A stretch of DNA of 64,000 bases from Podospora bellae-mahoneyi (lineage: Eukaryota > Ascomycota > Sordariomycetes > Sordariales > Podosporaceae). This document shows, piece after piece, positions 48,850 to 59,484 of the stretch. The stretch spans positions 3,658,001 to 3,722,000 of the forward strand of contig NC_085885.1 in assembly GCF_035222275.1 (NCBI RefSeq). The letters are read 5' to 3'. The notes below the pieces were generated by a model. The model ran no database searches. It saw nothing but the letters and a program-made list of their open reading frames with translations, and was not told where the DNA came from. The translations under genes were made by a program, and so were the position numbers. Position 1 is the first letter of the stretch; each line of letters starts with the position of its first letter.

Positions 48850-49637
48850 ATGGCTTCAGTTAAGGCGACATAATTTGGGGAAATGCTCACCGTTGGAAAG
48901 CCCCCAAAGGACAAGCCATTCAAAGTTGATGCATCAGCACTACGACGCGCTTCTCCGGTGTGGAAATCTATGCTGTTCGAGCCATGGGCCGAATCGAGGC
49001 CAATGACGTTTCCAAATGGCTTGAGCAACTTCCCGAGGACTATGCCGATGCTTTAACAGTGATCCTGGGCATCATTCATGCCAAATACAACTCTGGTCTA
49101 AAATGGACCAGGCCGCATGCTGGGTAAGATCAAAGATATCTTATCTTATACAGTACATGACCCTTTATCTCTTGCCACCCAAATCCTAATCATTATCTTG
49201 CCTACACTCTAGATGATGTTGCCCAAATCCGTTTATTTCTTGTGGAAAGTCTTTTGGACTTTTTGAACACCGAGATCAAACTTCGTCTTTCTGAGACAAC
49301 ACCCGTGAAGAACGGTCAGCATGCGCGGCTGCTCAAAAGCAAGGCTTGTGATGACCTTCTTCTCAGAGGTATCATTCGAGGCACAGCAAAAGGACTCCAA
49401 GGCACTGTACACCCCAGAGATGCCACGAGGTTTTGCATCGGTGTCGAAAGTCTGGAAAGCACTTGCTCAGCTGTCTTTGAGGGTCTAAAAGCCCGCGCTC
49501 ATGTGATCAAAGGCAACTGGGATGGGTACAATTCGAGGTACGATTCAGCCTCATCACACAATATGTGCAGCCCATCCCAACGGTTTCGCGATTCGCATCC
49601 AAGACCAGGTCAAAGGCGCTGTCCAAGATTGATGTGA
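48850..49637 (+). pseudogene. BTB/POZ relic (copy D)
   Basis: An ATG at 48850 is followed by a stop after seven codons. From 48882 the family sequence appears as FKVDASALRRASPVWKSMLF and EPWAESRP, then shifts frame to EQLPEDYADALTVILGIIHA. The middle of the BTB domain (CDKY..PW) and the WELG segment are missing. After an intron-like gap the C-terminal exon resumes near 49213 with DVAQIRLFLVESLLDFLNTE, then IKLRLSETTPVKNGQHARLL and a stop at 49637. It is therefore a host paralogue with an internal deletion and at least one frameshift. Confidence 0.68.
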
Positions 49638-50973
49638 TATTGCAATCCGATGACTACAAGGGAAGGATGAAAAAACAGCGTGAGAAAATCGGATTGAAAT
49701 CTTTATGAATCCATGAAGGTACCAATTCAGCCTAGGTAGTTCTGCCATTGTGTCTTCGTGAAGGCAAGCTCAACGAGTTTGACATAATTCCATCCCTATT
49801 CAGGTAACTTTGAGTGTAGTGGACTCTGAAAGCTTTGTAGGCGGGTGGGTCTTCAAATCTCTCAGCGAGGCATCTCGATTGTACCTTCCTTCGACCCCTC
49901 TCGTCAATCTTAACTACCTTTTGCACATCACTATGCAGTTGCCTAGGCATGAATCTAGGTTTCTCCTTCTGCACACTGACAAAGAAGCAGGAAATTGAGA
50001 GCCCGGGCTTAATTCTTTTCTTTCTACATTTTACTTCCACCTTGGCCTCGCTTACTTCTCAACCACATCTCCCCTACACTATCCTTCCAATATTCTACTA
50101 AACCCCATCTCCAGGCAGAGGTACAGCCGTGAGGCATTGGGAAGCGTTGAGGGTAAGTGAGTTACACCTGATCTTATATACACTTACAGGCACTGATTTA
50201 TTGTGAAAAGAGCTGGTAATCAGGGCTTGAAACAGTAGTTCAATCCAATGAATAATCTTTGATGGCCTCGAAGTAACTAATAAAGAAAGGTAAAATACTA
50301 AGAAATATAACAGGGTGTGGTGAACCCCTATCCAGAACCTCTGAAAGGGATACTGGTTGAAGGTACTTCTGAATAATCCTGGTTCGGTATAGCTAAACAG
50401 TGTACAACAAATGGCTTGTCTCAATCACAATAGCTAAGATACTAAGGATTGTAACTTGTATTGCATACTGCGGAACCGTCTATCTACACCAGCCAGTTCC
50501 TCCGTATATATAGACCTCGGGACCCTGAGGTGCTCGCCCTGCTATGGCCCCGATCACTCCTAGCACATTGCATCCTGCGAAGTGCTCGTGCTTCTTGGCG
50601 CCATAGCACTTCTGGCCAGCCCTGACTGGCTGTCTCCTGATTTCCCTAATGATTGGCTGGGGACGTCCTGCGCCCCACATACTGCGCGACCTGCCGTTGG
50701 GTTAACTGTGACAAATAGCTTTACGCTAATACTAAGACCTGATATATTTAGTTAGTTAATAATATTTCTATAGTAGCCGTATGCTACCTTATTAATTGCC
50801 CCACTTCCAACCACTGGTTCTTGATGTGTAGGTGGCTATTAGGCCGTGGTGTGATCGATTGGTTCTTTGACGTGTGATACTAACGGGCAGCGAATGGGTC
50901 AGGTAGCACTAGGTTCTCTAATACGCCCTTTGGATGACATCTTCACGCTGTAACCGGGTAGCTTCGGCAAACA
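49638..50973. other. 1.3-kb intergenic region with repeat-like, AT-rich part
   Basis: No gene supported. 49640-50100 is unremarkable. 50100-50700 has features of an old repeat (separate entry), and 50700-50800 is strongly AT-rich (runs such as tagttagttaataatattt). The right end serves as promoter of the ICL/PEP-mutase gene. Confidence 0.45.
50140..50683 (-). mobile_element. possible solo LTR or other old repeat fragment
   Basis: Read on the minus strand from about 50683, the stretch opens TGTGGGGCGCAGGACG, carries a TATA-like TATATATACGG near 50510 and an AATAAA-like signal near 50200, and ends in an AT-rich part with short C/T transitions. This order resembles a single long terminal repeat of a retroelement. 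I found no convincing target-site duplication and no internal coding part, and no second copy in the window. If real it is an old, non-autonomous fossil. Other explanations are a simple promoter or an unrelated repeat. Confidence 0.28.
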
Positions 50974-51879
50974 ATGAATGATAAAACTTTCCGCACATCG
51001 GAGCTCCTGTCAACTGCTCCTCGCCCTGACACCAACGCTACCATCCAAGCTCTGAATCCCTCCACCATGCCAGTCACCAGAATAGCCGCCACCGCTTCCG
51101 AAGCAACGCTTTTCAAATCCCTTCACCACAACCCGACCAAACCTCTGCTCCTCGCCAACGCCTACGATGCCACCTCAGCCCGCATCATCGCCTCTCTCCC
51201 AGGATGCAGAGCCCTAGCGACAGCCTCCTACGCACTGGCATTATCCATAGGCAAAGCCGATGAAACACTCACGTTGGAAGACAACATCTCTCTTTGCCGT
51301 CCCATCGCTGCCGTGGCTCACGAGTTCAACCTACCATTGACAGTGGATATCCAAGATGGCTATGCCGGGCCAGGAGACCACGCAGAACTTAGATCTGTCA
51401 TTGAAAAGGTGATACTCGAGCTTGGAGCTGTGGGTGTGAACCTGGAGGATACCTGGCATGAAAGCACCTCTGGGGATATGGTACCGGAGGATGAGGCTAT
51501 CGAGAGGATCAAGACTGTTATTAGGACGGCAAGAGAGCTTGGGGTGATGGACTTTGTGGTGAATGCGAGGTCGGATACATTCTTGATGGGTGGGAGCTTG
51601 GACGAGTCGATTAGACGTGGGAAGAGGTATCTTGATGAGGGAGGGGCAGAGACGGTGTTTATTTTCTGGCCGAGGAACAAGGAGATGGAGAAGGCCGATG
51701 TTCAAAAGGTGATTGACGAGCTAGGGGGGAGGGTGAATGTGAGTTGCCGGCTCGGGGGCCAGTTGACCCCGGGGGAGCTGGGGGAGATGGGGGCGGCGAG
51801 GGTGAGTGTCGGGCCGCAGGTGTTTTTGGCTGCGGCGGAGGCGATCAAGAAGGCGGCGGCGGCAGTGTTTGAGAGTTGA
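50974..51879 (+). CDS. isocitrate lyase / PEP mutase family enzyme
   Basis: One exon of 301 residues, or 270 if translation starts at the second in-frame ATG (51067, MPVTRIAATASEATLFKSLH). Bacterial-type members of this family are about 270-300 long, and the shorter start brings the family start closer, so I lean to it. The TIM-barrel signatures are PLLLANAYDATSARIIA, LPLTVDIQDGYAG with metal-binding Asp, VNLEDTWHES and FVVNARSDTFLMGG. The KKCGH loop of true isocitrate lyases is absent, so this is one of the small PEPM/ICL relatives (carboxyvinyl-carboxyphosphonate mutase, oxaloacetate hydrolase or methylmalate lyase type). Substrate unknown. Although it belongs to the same superfamily as the methylisocitrate lyase at 34.4 kb, it is a different subgroup. 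Confidence 0.88.
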   Translation: MNDKTFRTSELLSTAPRPDTNATIQALNPSTMPVTRIAATASEATLFKSLHHNPTKPLLLANAYDATSARIIASLPGCRALATASYALALSIGKADETLTLEDNISLCRPIAAVAHEFNLPLTVDIQDGYAGPGDHAELRSVIEKVILELGAVGVNLEDTWHESTSGDMVPEDEAIERIKTVIRTARELGVMDFVVNARSDTFLMGGSLDESIRRGKRYLDEGGAETVFIFWPRNKEMEKADVQKVIDELGGRVNVSCRLGGQLTPGELGEMGAARVSVGPQVFLAAAEAIKKAAAAVFES

Positions 51880-52468
51880 ACGAGGCGCTCATCAATGTCG
51901 AAGATCGGGCTTGTTTTCAATAGGCCAATGTAAAAGCAAGATCGAAAACTGATGGCAACACGAGTCCACAGCAAAGAGGTTTGCTGAACCAGGATTACGG
52001 AGTATTCTTTGTTGGTTACGAGAGTGCGCCTCGTCTTACCAACTCCTTCCTTTTCCGAATTGATCAAGGTCATCTTATTCGCTCTTGCTCTCATACATAT
52101 TCGGAAATGTCAGATCTCCCGAACTTGCCGCGGGGGTAAGGGGTCGATCTGGTTGTTGGTTCACATAAAACGGGAAGGTGCCGAGACCTTTTTCTTTGTG
52201 AAACCAGGCATCTTTACCCCGCCCTACACTGCTACTGTTGCACTGCACACCACTAATCGGATTGGCCTATGGGCAGCTGTTCCGGCGAATGGGGATTGGG
52301 GAGTGACCAGGTGCCTCCTTGAGATAAATTTTATGGAGTGTTTGTCGCACCATGACGTATCCTCCACTTGACCTCAACCCACCTTCATTCATATCATATT
52401 CCATACGGCCACCATCGTTATTTCGCACAAAAAGCATCTCACTGTATTGAGTGCCTGCCCACTAGAAT
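51880..52468. other. intergenic, no gene seen
   Basis: 3' UTR of the PEP-mutase-like gene and promoter of the secreted cysteine-rich gene. No further feature. Confidence 0.5.
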
Positions 52469-53125
52469 ATGTATCTGCTTTTCACTACGCTAACGGTCCT
52501 TGCGGCCATGTAGGTCACTCATCTCCCTACAACGACCCTGGCCCAGAAAACTAACAAAATCACAGTGTTAGCTTCTCGACCTCCCAAGCCCAAATCACCG
52601 CGGCTCCTTCTATCCCCACCGTCTCTGGCTGCCCTGCCGTCCTATCTGTTACTGACATCTGCTCAACATGTATGACTCTGGCTTGCATCACCACAGCAGA
52701 AGTAACAGTGGGATGCTCCGGATGCCCAGAGATCCCAGCGACGGTTTTCAGCGGGTACCCGTGCGAAGGGGGGTGTGACCAGTTGGGTGGATGCAAGACG
52801 CTGTATCAGGTGGTGACTGCCCAGGCAGATCAATGTGAGTCTGGACCACTGGTACCGCTGCCGTCAATAACGGACGGAGGGGAGAGCGCCATCACTGGTG
52901 GTGAGGACGCTACGACAGGTTCGGAGACCTTCCTGCAGTGTATCGCTATCCAGTGGATGACGGGTACTCGCTAACAATGATGATCCAACAGGCGACGCAA
53001 GTGGCACCCAGACAGTCACCGAGACAGGTGAAGGGGTTGGGCCTACGGGGACGCCTACTACAACGGGTACAGTGACAATCAGCACCAGTGGTGGGAGAAA
53101 GTTATCGCCCTTTAGGCTGTGGTAG
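52469..53125 (+). CDS. secreted cysteine-rich protein with Thr/Gly tail
   Basis: Three exons (52469..52509, 52566..52834, 52992..53125) give 147 residues. The signal peptide MYLLFTTLTVLAAIVSFSTS is split by the first intron (GTAGGT..CACAG). The mature part packs ten cysteines into about 80 residues: SGCPAV, DICSTCMTLACITT, VGCSGCPEIP, YPCEGGCDQLGGC and ADQC. The second intron is 157 nt (GTGAGT..GCTAAC..CAACAG) and in phase. Exon 3 is Thr/Gly/Ser-rich (GTQTVTETGEG, TPTTTGTVTIST), typical of an O-glycosylated stalk, but the end KLSPFRLW is not a good GPI signal. No family recognised. An apoplastic or wall protein is likely. Confidence 0.7.
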
Positions 53126-53834
53126 CTATTCAGTCCTCCAAATATCACGGCCGCAACTTTTTTGGCTCTTGAAGAGACCAAGATCTCTGTCCCCACTATT
53201 GATGCATATAAATAAGGAAACTGGACTGGCAGACTGAACCTCGAACGGTATCTGACAGGCTGAAATTTCTCGGATCCTGCGTCCACCGCCGCCTTGGCGA
53301 ATGCAAAGTCCGATCCCTGCCTGTTTTGGCCGGTCCCTGCTTCATCGAATCGAGACTGCTACCTCATCAAACTGCTAATATTTCGAGCTTGAAGTTCATG
53401 TTTACTGGATTCTTGAAAGACCTAACATTTGAAATCATGAGTCGATCTTGGACTGCGGGTCCACTCACACCAGGCCATGAAGCCACCGACCACAGTTCTC
53501 TGAGCCCTACGGCGCGCCCTCAGCGGATCAAATGTTGATCATGCACTAGACCCCGGGATGGCGTCCGAATAGCCCAGGCCAAGCACTGAAGCGAGGAGCA
53601 CAGTAAGCCTTAGCGATGTACGCAGCAATGACGCTATTCCGAAACAATGTGATAACCCGCTTGACCCACCACCACCCTCCCGCGTTGTCAGCGGCATGGT
53701 TACGAGCTCTTAAAAACAAAAATATCCCCTGAGCTAGTCCTGACTCTTCTCTTTCACCGTTTACCACCAACAACCCATAGGAACGACGACAACCACGCGG
53801 CGGAAAGCTCTTGGGTAACGGCAAGTGAAGGAAA
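53126..53834. other. intergenic, promoter of the PPAY membrane protein
   Basis: Short frames on both strands without recognisable content. Pyrimidine-rich near 53740-53770, just upstream of the next start. Confidence 0.5.
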
Positions 53835-54862
53835 ATGGCCAACTATCAACACCAATATGGCCAACCAGCGACCGAGTACTCAGCCCTTCCTGAGGTAGCT
53901 GACAACTCGACAAGGGCTCCCGAGGTTGTGACACAGAATCACACCAGAGTGGGAGGCGGAGGAGGGACGGCGGCCTATTCTCCACCAGCGTACGAGCAAG
54001 GGTTCAAGCCTTACAGTGAAACAGCCACAGCGGTGGCCGCTGTGCAGCCTTCGGCTCCCGAGTTCTCGGAAACAGCATCTCCGGGTCCAAACAAAAAGGT
54101 CACGATCCTGTCGGTCCTGGTCGGCATTCTCGCGGTAGCGGTGATCGCATTGGCAGCAACAACGGGGCTGATGGCCAAGAAAGCAAACGACAAGGATGCA
54201 CAAATCGCGAGCATGACTGCTGAACTTCAGACTGTTCAGTCGTCATCCGACGGCAGCAACAGCAGCAACGAAGTGGCAGCATCAGAAAAGGAGACCGTGA
54301 CAGTCACAGTGGCTGCGCCCAGTGCCACGGGAACTGGCTCGTCGGATGGCTCTTCTTCCACGTCTGCTTTCTTGATAGAGGATGTCTCCAATGGATGCAA
54401 TGACCGACCAGAGTCATTTACCGGGAAGGATTACACCACCAGCTGTATGTATTGTCACCCTTGGTCCCCCATGTTATGGCTCGTGATGCTAACAAGTGTG
54501 CAGTGTACGGCAATGTTGTGTTCAGACGGTACTGCAACCAAAAGACCACCTCTGTCCCCATCTACGCAATGCACACCCCCGACTTTGAAACATGTCTGGA
54601 GGCGTGTGCAAGCTGGTCCCAGGCTTTGCCCTACGCCTTCTCGGATGTTTCTGACAAGAACAGGGTCAATGTGACGTGCTCTGCGGTCAACTTTGTGCCA
54701 AAATGGACGGATAAGAAGGAGTCGGCAAGGAAGCAGTCGAGGGGAAACTGTTACTTCAAGAGCGGCGAGCAGACCGAGGAGAAGAGCCTGAGATCCAGCA
54801 TTGGTGATACTACGGTCAGCCACGCCGCCATTGTGATTAAGCAGGCTGCCAAGAAGGACTGA
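53835..54862 (+). CDS. single-pass (type II) membrane protein with PPAY motif and apple-like ectodomain
   Basis: Two exons (53835..54444, 54504..54862) encode 322 residues. There is no signal peptide. Residues 1-86 are cytoplasmic-like, Pro/Tyr/Gly-rich, and contain SPPAYEQ (PPAY, a PPxY motif) near 50-53. A transmembrane helix spans 88-113 (KVTILSVLVGILAVAVIALA). Next come a short heptad-like helix (ANDKDAQIASMTAELQTVQ), a Ser/Thr-rich linker and a C-terminal domain with CNDRPESF, RRYCNQKT, TPDFETCLEACASWSQ, NVTCSAVNFVPKW and RGNCYFKS. The pattern FETCLEAC...C..V.F.....NCYFK recalls PAN/apple-like domains common in fungal surface proteins. The intron is 59 nt (GTATGT..GCTAAC..GCAG). Ligand unknown. 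Confidence 0.82.
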
Positions 54863-55246
54863 TATTCTTTTGTTGCCTTTTTTTTGGGTTGGGGGGGGGC
54901 CTGGTTAACTCTTTGGGACACTCTGGGTGTATATACCCTACTTCAATGTAATTTATATTCCGTTTTCTTTTTGTTCTTTTTGCTCTTTTTTGTTTGTTTT
55001 GAAGGTTGTAAGTGGTTGGCGAACAGTCGATGGACCCGACTCGGGATGGTTTCGGAGTCGGAGAAATGTCACGGGGTGGGCAGCAACTCACGGAATGGAA
55101 AGCACTGAGGGGGATTGCCGTCACCACAACCCCTGACACCTCCACCCCACCCGTTGAGTCGCGCGCAGTCGAGCACTTAAAACCCCACCACATCATCCCA
55201 TTTGACCTCTCTGTGATTCTCGCCTTGTCCCATCACGGTATCCAAA
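54863..55246. other. intergenic, with poly-G and poly-T tracts
   Basis: 3' UTR of the membrane protein, including a run of G residues near 54889-54898 and a T-rich stretch near 54960-55000. The right part was the promoter of the DUF6604 copy. Confidence 0.5.
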
Positions 55247-56647
55247 ATGATACCCTCCAGCCTTACGAGCACGTATCAGCAGTACAAATAGGACACCGAC
55301 ATCGTTGCATCATGGCTGGCCCTGACGGGAATGATGTTTGGCTGTCCGGATGAGCTCCTCAAGTCCACCACCTCGCTCAGTTCATTGTTGATCACCACAA
55401 GGACAAGGCAAAGCCATCAGTCTATGTGCCCACCACCTTCAGCAAGGCCATTGAGTGCGCCATCAATGTCCGCAAGGGGTTTGCCTCTTCTTGAAAAGTC
55501 AGGGGCTACTCTCAACATGACGGCCGATGAAAAGCACAACTTCTTTGTCGGCGTGCTCGAGAAGGTCCGCGATACCCTCAAGCCTCTCTTGTAGCAGTCC
55601 ACCTTCAAGAAGGGGCTTGACGAGACAGAGGAGGTGTCCCATCTGTTCAAGGAGCACGGCCACATGAACGACATGCTTGAAAAGCTCGCTCTGTCCATCC
55701 ATGCGCTCAAGGGACAGGTCGAGCCGAAGCCCAGCGTGCAGGGCTCGTACCCGTTCGACATGGCACTGTACTTGGTGTTGAACACGTGCATGATCAACGC
55801 CGGCATCCTGTTGGGCGGCTGGCTCGCCATGTCTCACAAGCATGGAGACACTGCTACCATGTCCTATAATTGGGTGGTACGACGAGACTATTGCATACGA
55901 AACTCTTTCTCAGCAGAGAAGATTCAAACAGAACCGCGCTGCGTTTCTGGAACTGTGTCCCAGAATTTGATCGTCTTGGCAAGATGGGGTACAATAACCA
56001 GCGTGACAAGGCGTTCAACACGGTGCCGCCTGTCGTGGATGAGCTCAGCCGAGGCATGTATCCGATGAGTGTGGATGGACTGGGGGACGACCCCATGCCA
56101 CTGTGGTTGATTCTTGCGGCGTCGCTCCATCTCGATGTTGTCAGGCTTCTTGGTGATGAGATTGATCATCCGTGGTGCGAGATGGTAGCCTTTGACCCCC
56201 TTGTGTGTCAAACCATCAAAGACCACAGACCTCGTGAGCTGAGCCCATGATTCCGCACTTCAAACAGTTCTCGACTTCCACCGCGATGAGATTTCCAAAA
56301 GGATAAAACGCTCCGGGTCATGGGATATCCTCATACTCGGCATACTCCAGCAGCGGGAATTCAAGCTCACGGGATATCTCAGACGTCGCCTGTGGAAAAC
56401 GCCGGTGAGATGCCGAAGCATACCTTTAACTACCTTCTCAGCCTTCTCAAGTCGCGGATCTACAGCAACAAGTCCCATGCCACGCTCGCAGCCACGAGAC
56501 GTGCTGCCCGTTGAGGATTTTCAAAAGCTGAAGAGAAAGCTCTTGGAAGACGTCGAGTACCGGAAGACGTTGCTCTTCACCGACGAGATGAGAGAGGATG
56601 CGAAGCGGCAGCGGGTGATTTGGTTCGGCGTTGAGAATCCGAGGTGA
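55247..56647 (+). pseudogene. DUF6604-domain pseudogene
   Basis: The ATG at 55247 starts MIPSSLTSTYQQYK and runs into a stop, after which DTDIVASWLALTGMMFGCPD continues in the same frame. This is the N-terminal pattern of fungal DUF6604 proteins (TYxxYKxDTxxVASWLA). Later pieces keep family sequence in shifting frames: LLEKSGATLNMTADEKHNFF, VGVLEKVRDTLKPLL and a stop, then GLDETEEVSHLFKEHGHMND, EFDRLGKMGYNNQRDKAFNT, VPPVVDELSRGMYPMSVDGL and GDDPMPLWLILAASLHLDVV. The final piece KLKRKLLEDVEYRKTLLFTD ends near 56647. At least two in-frame stops and several frameshifts make it non-functional. DUF6604 has no assigned function and often heads larger fungal proteins. Confidence 0.75.
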
Positions 56648-57130
56648 TGGAGCGGAATAATCATAATAGCCTATACAATCCTGTAGTTACAAAGTAATAG
56701 TTGTGTGTGTTGGGGTATGGTTCGGTCATTACCACCATCGGCCAGTGACGTCATGGCCCATGCACGCACCGTCCACACAGTCTAGACTCTGTGGCCTAAC
56801 TCTATTTATGCGCAACTGAACATGTCGAAGACAGTGGCTACCCATACGAATAAGAGATGGTCATCGTAGAACAAAACATCTGCCACCCCAGAAACATGTG
56901 GATTCAAGCATCGGCGGGTTTAAAGCTGTACATGAGACAGTGCGTTAGGTGCAATGCTTTGGATTCGTGCGGTCCACCAACCAGCTGCTGCGGGCAGACG
57001 TCCGGAGACAAAGATAGACAGCTGCTTGGGATAGGACTATGGCCTCTGGGTTTCACCATGCGTCTTTGCAGCCGCTTTTCCTACGGCCCGCCCGAGGTCC
57101 CTTCCACGCCCCCCACCTCCGCCCATCACC
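56648..57130. other. intergenic region
   Basis: No gene seen. The frame opened by the ATG at 56857 shows no domain. Confidence 0.45.
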
Positions 57131-57238
57131 CTTCTACCCGTCAAGAGAACGTGCAAGACACTCAGATATGGCGCCTGTGAGAGTTGCAGGAAAAAGAGAC
57201 ACAAGTGCGACGGCCACCGGCCGGCATGCGGAGCCTGA
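57131..57238 (+). pseudogene. orphan Zn2Cys6 zinc-cluster fragment
   Basis: In one frame, near 57175-57237, the sequence reads GACESCRKKRHKCDGHRPAC followed by GA and a stop. That is the first four cysteines of a fungal binuclear zinc cluster with C-x2-C-x6-C-x6-C spacing, a very characteristic motif. The fifth and sixth cysteines are missing because the frame closes. No downstream exon restoring the cluster was found, though an unseen intron cannot be fully excluded. It lies 0.6 kb from the 3' end of a complete Zn2Cys6 gene on the opposite strand, and most likely represents the remains of another regulator. Confidence 0.55.
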
Positions 57239-57866
57239 TGGATTCCGTTCCAAGCTTGACCGCTGGTTCCGACAGCTCCCAGAGCCATCGACATACCGAA
57301 ACGTTCACAACCTCCCCAACGAACCCGCCTCCAAGACCATCCCCCACACGTCCCACGACTACAAATTCTACGACGTTCTCTGGAAGCTCCCCCTTCTCCC
57401 CATGGGCAATGAGCTCTTCCCCGGCTCCTACGGTGTCAGAGCCGGTGCAGTGAATAGCCGAAGACTGGGGCTGTGAACAGAAATTAGCAACGCAGATGGT
57501 TCGAGGTGCTTGGCTGAGACGGTCTGTCCCATGAGAAATAGCACCACAAGTCTTCATTGATAAGTCCCTTATCTGGCTATTCTACCCAGTACAGTCTACA
57601 TCACCGTTACGCCATTTCTTCACGTTTGAAGCGACAGGGCCGTTGAGAGAGCCGATTGGGTCAGCTGGCTTTTTCCGCGGGATCGCAGGACACCAAGCGT
57701 CGGGCCATGACTCAGCCAGATGCCCTGGTCGAAGGTTTGACAACGACCGTTCCTGCCTATGAAGCCCAGGTGTCTTCAATATTTTCATGTCTACATCAAG
57801 CCATCACGTAAAGATCGAACAGGCACTCACTTCGATCCATGACCATGACGACGACAAGGCGGCACT
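57239..57866. other. intergenic region
   Basis: Between the zinc-cluster fragment and the 3' end of the Zn2Cys6/DUF3425 gene. The 145-codon frame that starts at 57039 and ends here is not recognised. Confidence 0.4.
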
Positions 57867-59484
57867 TTACGCTGGCCTGATGCACACAAGAGACTCGGCC
57901 TTGAACATGTATGGTATGAATGCCGGTCCGAGCGACCAACTCTCAAGCCGCCTGGCAACGTTCTACATGTGGTTGGTTAGCAACGGTCTCGCGGATGACA
58001 CGAGGGCGTTAACAACAAGCTTACCTTTGCCTCAGGGGTAAGATCCGTCGCGCCGGTTAACTGGTCTTGACACAGGGCTTCCTCCACCGTGCCTGGCCAC
58101 GCACAGGTGATGGTGTCGAATAGAACCACCAGCCAGTCCATGCCGACATGGAACGAGGGGAACTGGACGACATATTCCCGGAGAGCGGGCCAGATCACAA
58201 AGTCCAGGATCATTGGGTGTGGCATAAAGTACTGGTTGGGCGTCGGGCGGAGCCACATGGGTATCGACTCGAAATGTTCCTCGGTCGGCATAATCATCCA
58301 CTGCGTCACCCAGAACAGTACGTACATGAATCCAAAGGACGTCATGGAGCGACGCCTCTCGCTCATGATGCTGTGAACAACCCTGACGGCCCACTGCGAC
58401 AGCAACGGGGCCTTTTCGAAATGGTCCCGGTCGCACAAGGCCCCCACATGTGCGTGTGTACCCAACACGTCCTCTGACGACGACGCCTCTTGTAACCTCG
58501 CCTGAGCCTCGGCAAGAAAGCCAAACAGAAACCCTCGCAACGTCCCGTCGAAATCCGAATGGGCGAGCATCATGCTCCAACGGGGCACGAACAGGCTGCG
58601 AGGTATGGTGCCCGGGGCGGCGAGCCTGTCGTGGTCGCTGAGGATGTTGGGATGAATCCGAAGGTTGTCTCGGATATGCCGAGGCGCGTTCAAGGCTATC
58701 CCCCCCTGGAGTCCGACGGCAAATGGCCATATTTTCACGATCTTCACGCCGGCGGTATGCGTCTTCTCGGAAGCCCCGTCAATCTCTGCATGAGGCTGGG
58801 GAGGAGTCTGCAATACAACAACGCTTCCAGCTCTCGGGTCAATCTCCTCGGCCAAGACATTTGAGGGAATGTGTCCAAACTCGCTGCGGTCGAAGGTGGG
58901 AGTAAGGAAGTCCTCCTGGGTGGTTGACAACAACATATTCGGGTGGTAATGCTGGATCTCGACTCCATCGTGATGAATAAAACTTCCAGGAGTCACTGCC
59001 AGCGTGGCGATGTCGGGTATGGCAGAAAGGGATGCGGAAGCTGAAGCCACGGCATGGGCCAGCTGATCGACCGTGTCTCCTAGTCTGAGGCGCGCCAGCA
59101 AGAGCGCGGCATCTTGGTCTGTACTCAACCGAAGTCCATCGACGACGCGTTCCAAGCGGGAGACCTGGGATGTAAGAGCATTGTTTTCGGCTTTGAGCTG
59201 GTCGACTCGGGTTGCACCCTCGGGTCTGTCATACACGCAGACAGCATCTCGACGCAGGCATTCGGTGCATGTTGGGCGTTTTCCATCGCACTGGGAGTTC
59301 AAAGAGTCACGTCATCAGCATGGGGCCAACAAGAGGACAGAAGGCTCACAAGACTAACCTTTCGCCTCCTCTCTCTGCAGTTGATACACGGGCTTCTGGT
59401 TTTGGCAGGCACGGGCCGGAGTTTGCTACTGGGTTCGCTGCTCCCTGGCGATGGCCGAGCGGGTGCTGGCGCCAGCGGGCGCAT
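57867..59484 (-). CDS. Zn2Cys6 transcription factor with DUF3425 domain
   Basis: Three exons, complement(57867..57962, 58025..59290, 59359..59484), encode 495 residues. The zinc cluster is split by intron 1: exon 1 ends SPCINCRERRRK and exon 2 opens CDGKRPTCTECLRRDAVCVY, together C-x2-C-x6-C-x6-C-x2-C-x6-C at residues 33-60, a perfect fit. A short leucine/valine heptad region (QLKAENNALTSQVSRLERVV) follows as dimerisation element. The C-terminal half carries the DUF3425 pattern (WLRPTPNQYFMPHPMILDFV, IWPALREYVVQFP) near 385-420, common in fungal bZIP and zinc-cluster regulators. Intron 2 (GTAAGC..GCTAACC..GTAG) adds the last 31 residues. It is a nuclear DNA-binding regulator with unknown targets. 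It lies just downstream of the tyrosinase gene on the same strand. The start ATG is the first in frame before the cluster. Confidence 0.88.

Noticed and set aside
50974-51879. ICL-family gene considered as a third member of the methylcitrate pathway
   Set aside because: It lacks the KKCGH loop and is of the short PEP-mutase type, and it lies 15 kb away with unrelated genes between.
57039-57476. A 145-codon plus-strand frame with ATG containing EPSTYRNVHNLPNEPASKTI
   Set aside because: Not recognised as any family, and it overlaps the zinc-cluster fragment in another frame. It was left out of the gene list, though it could be part of a damaged gene.
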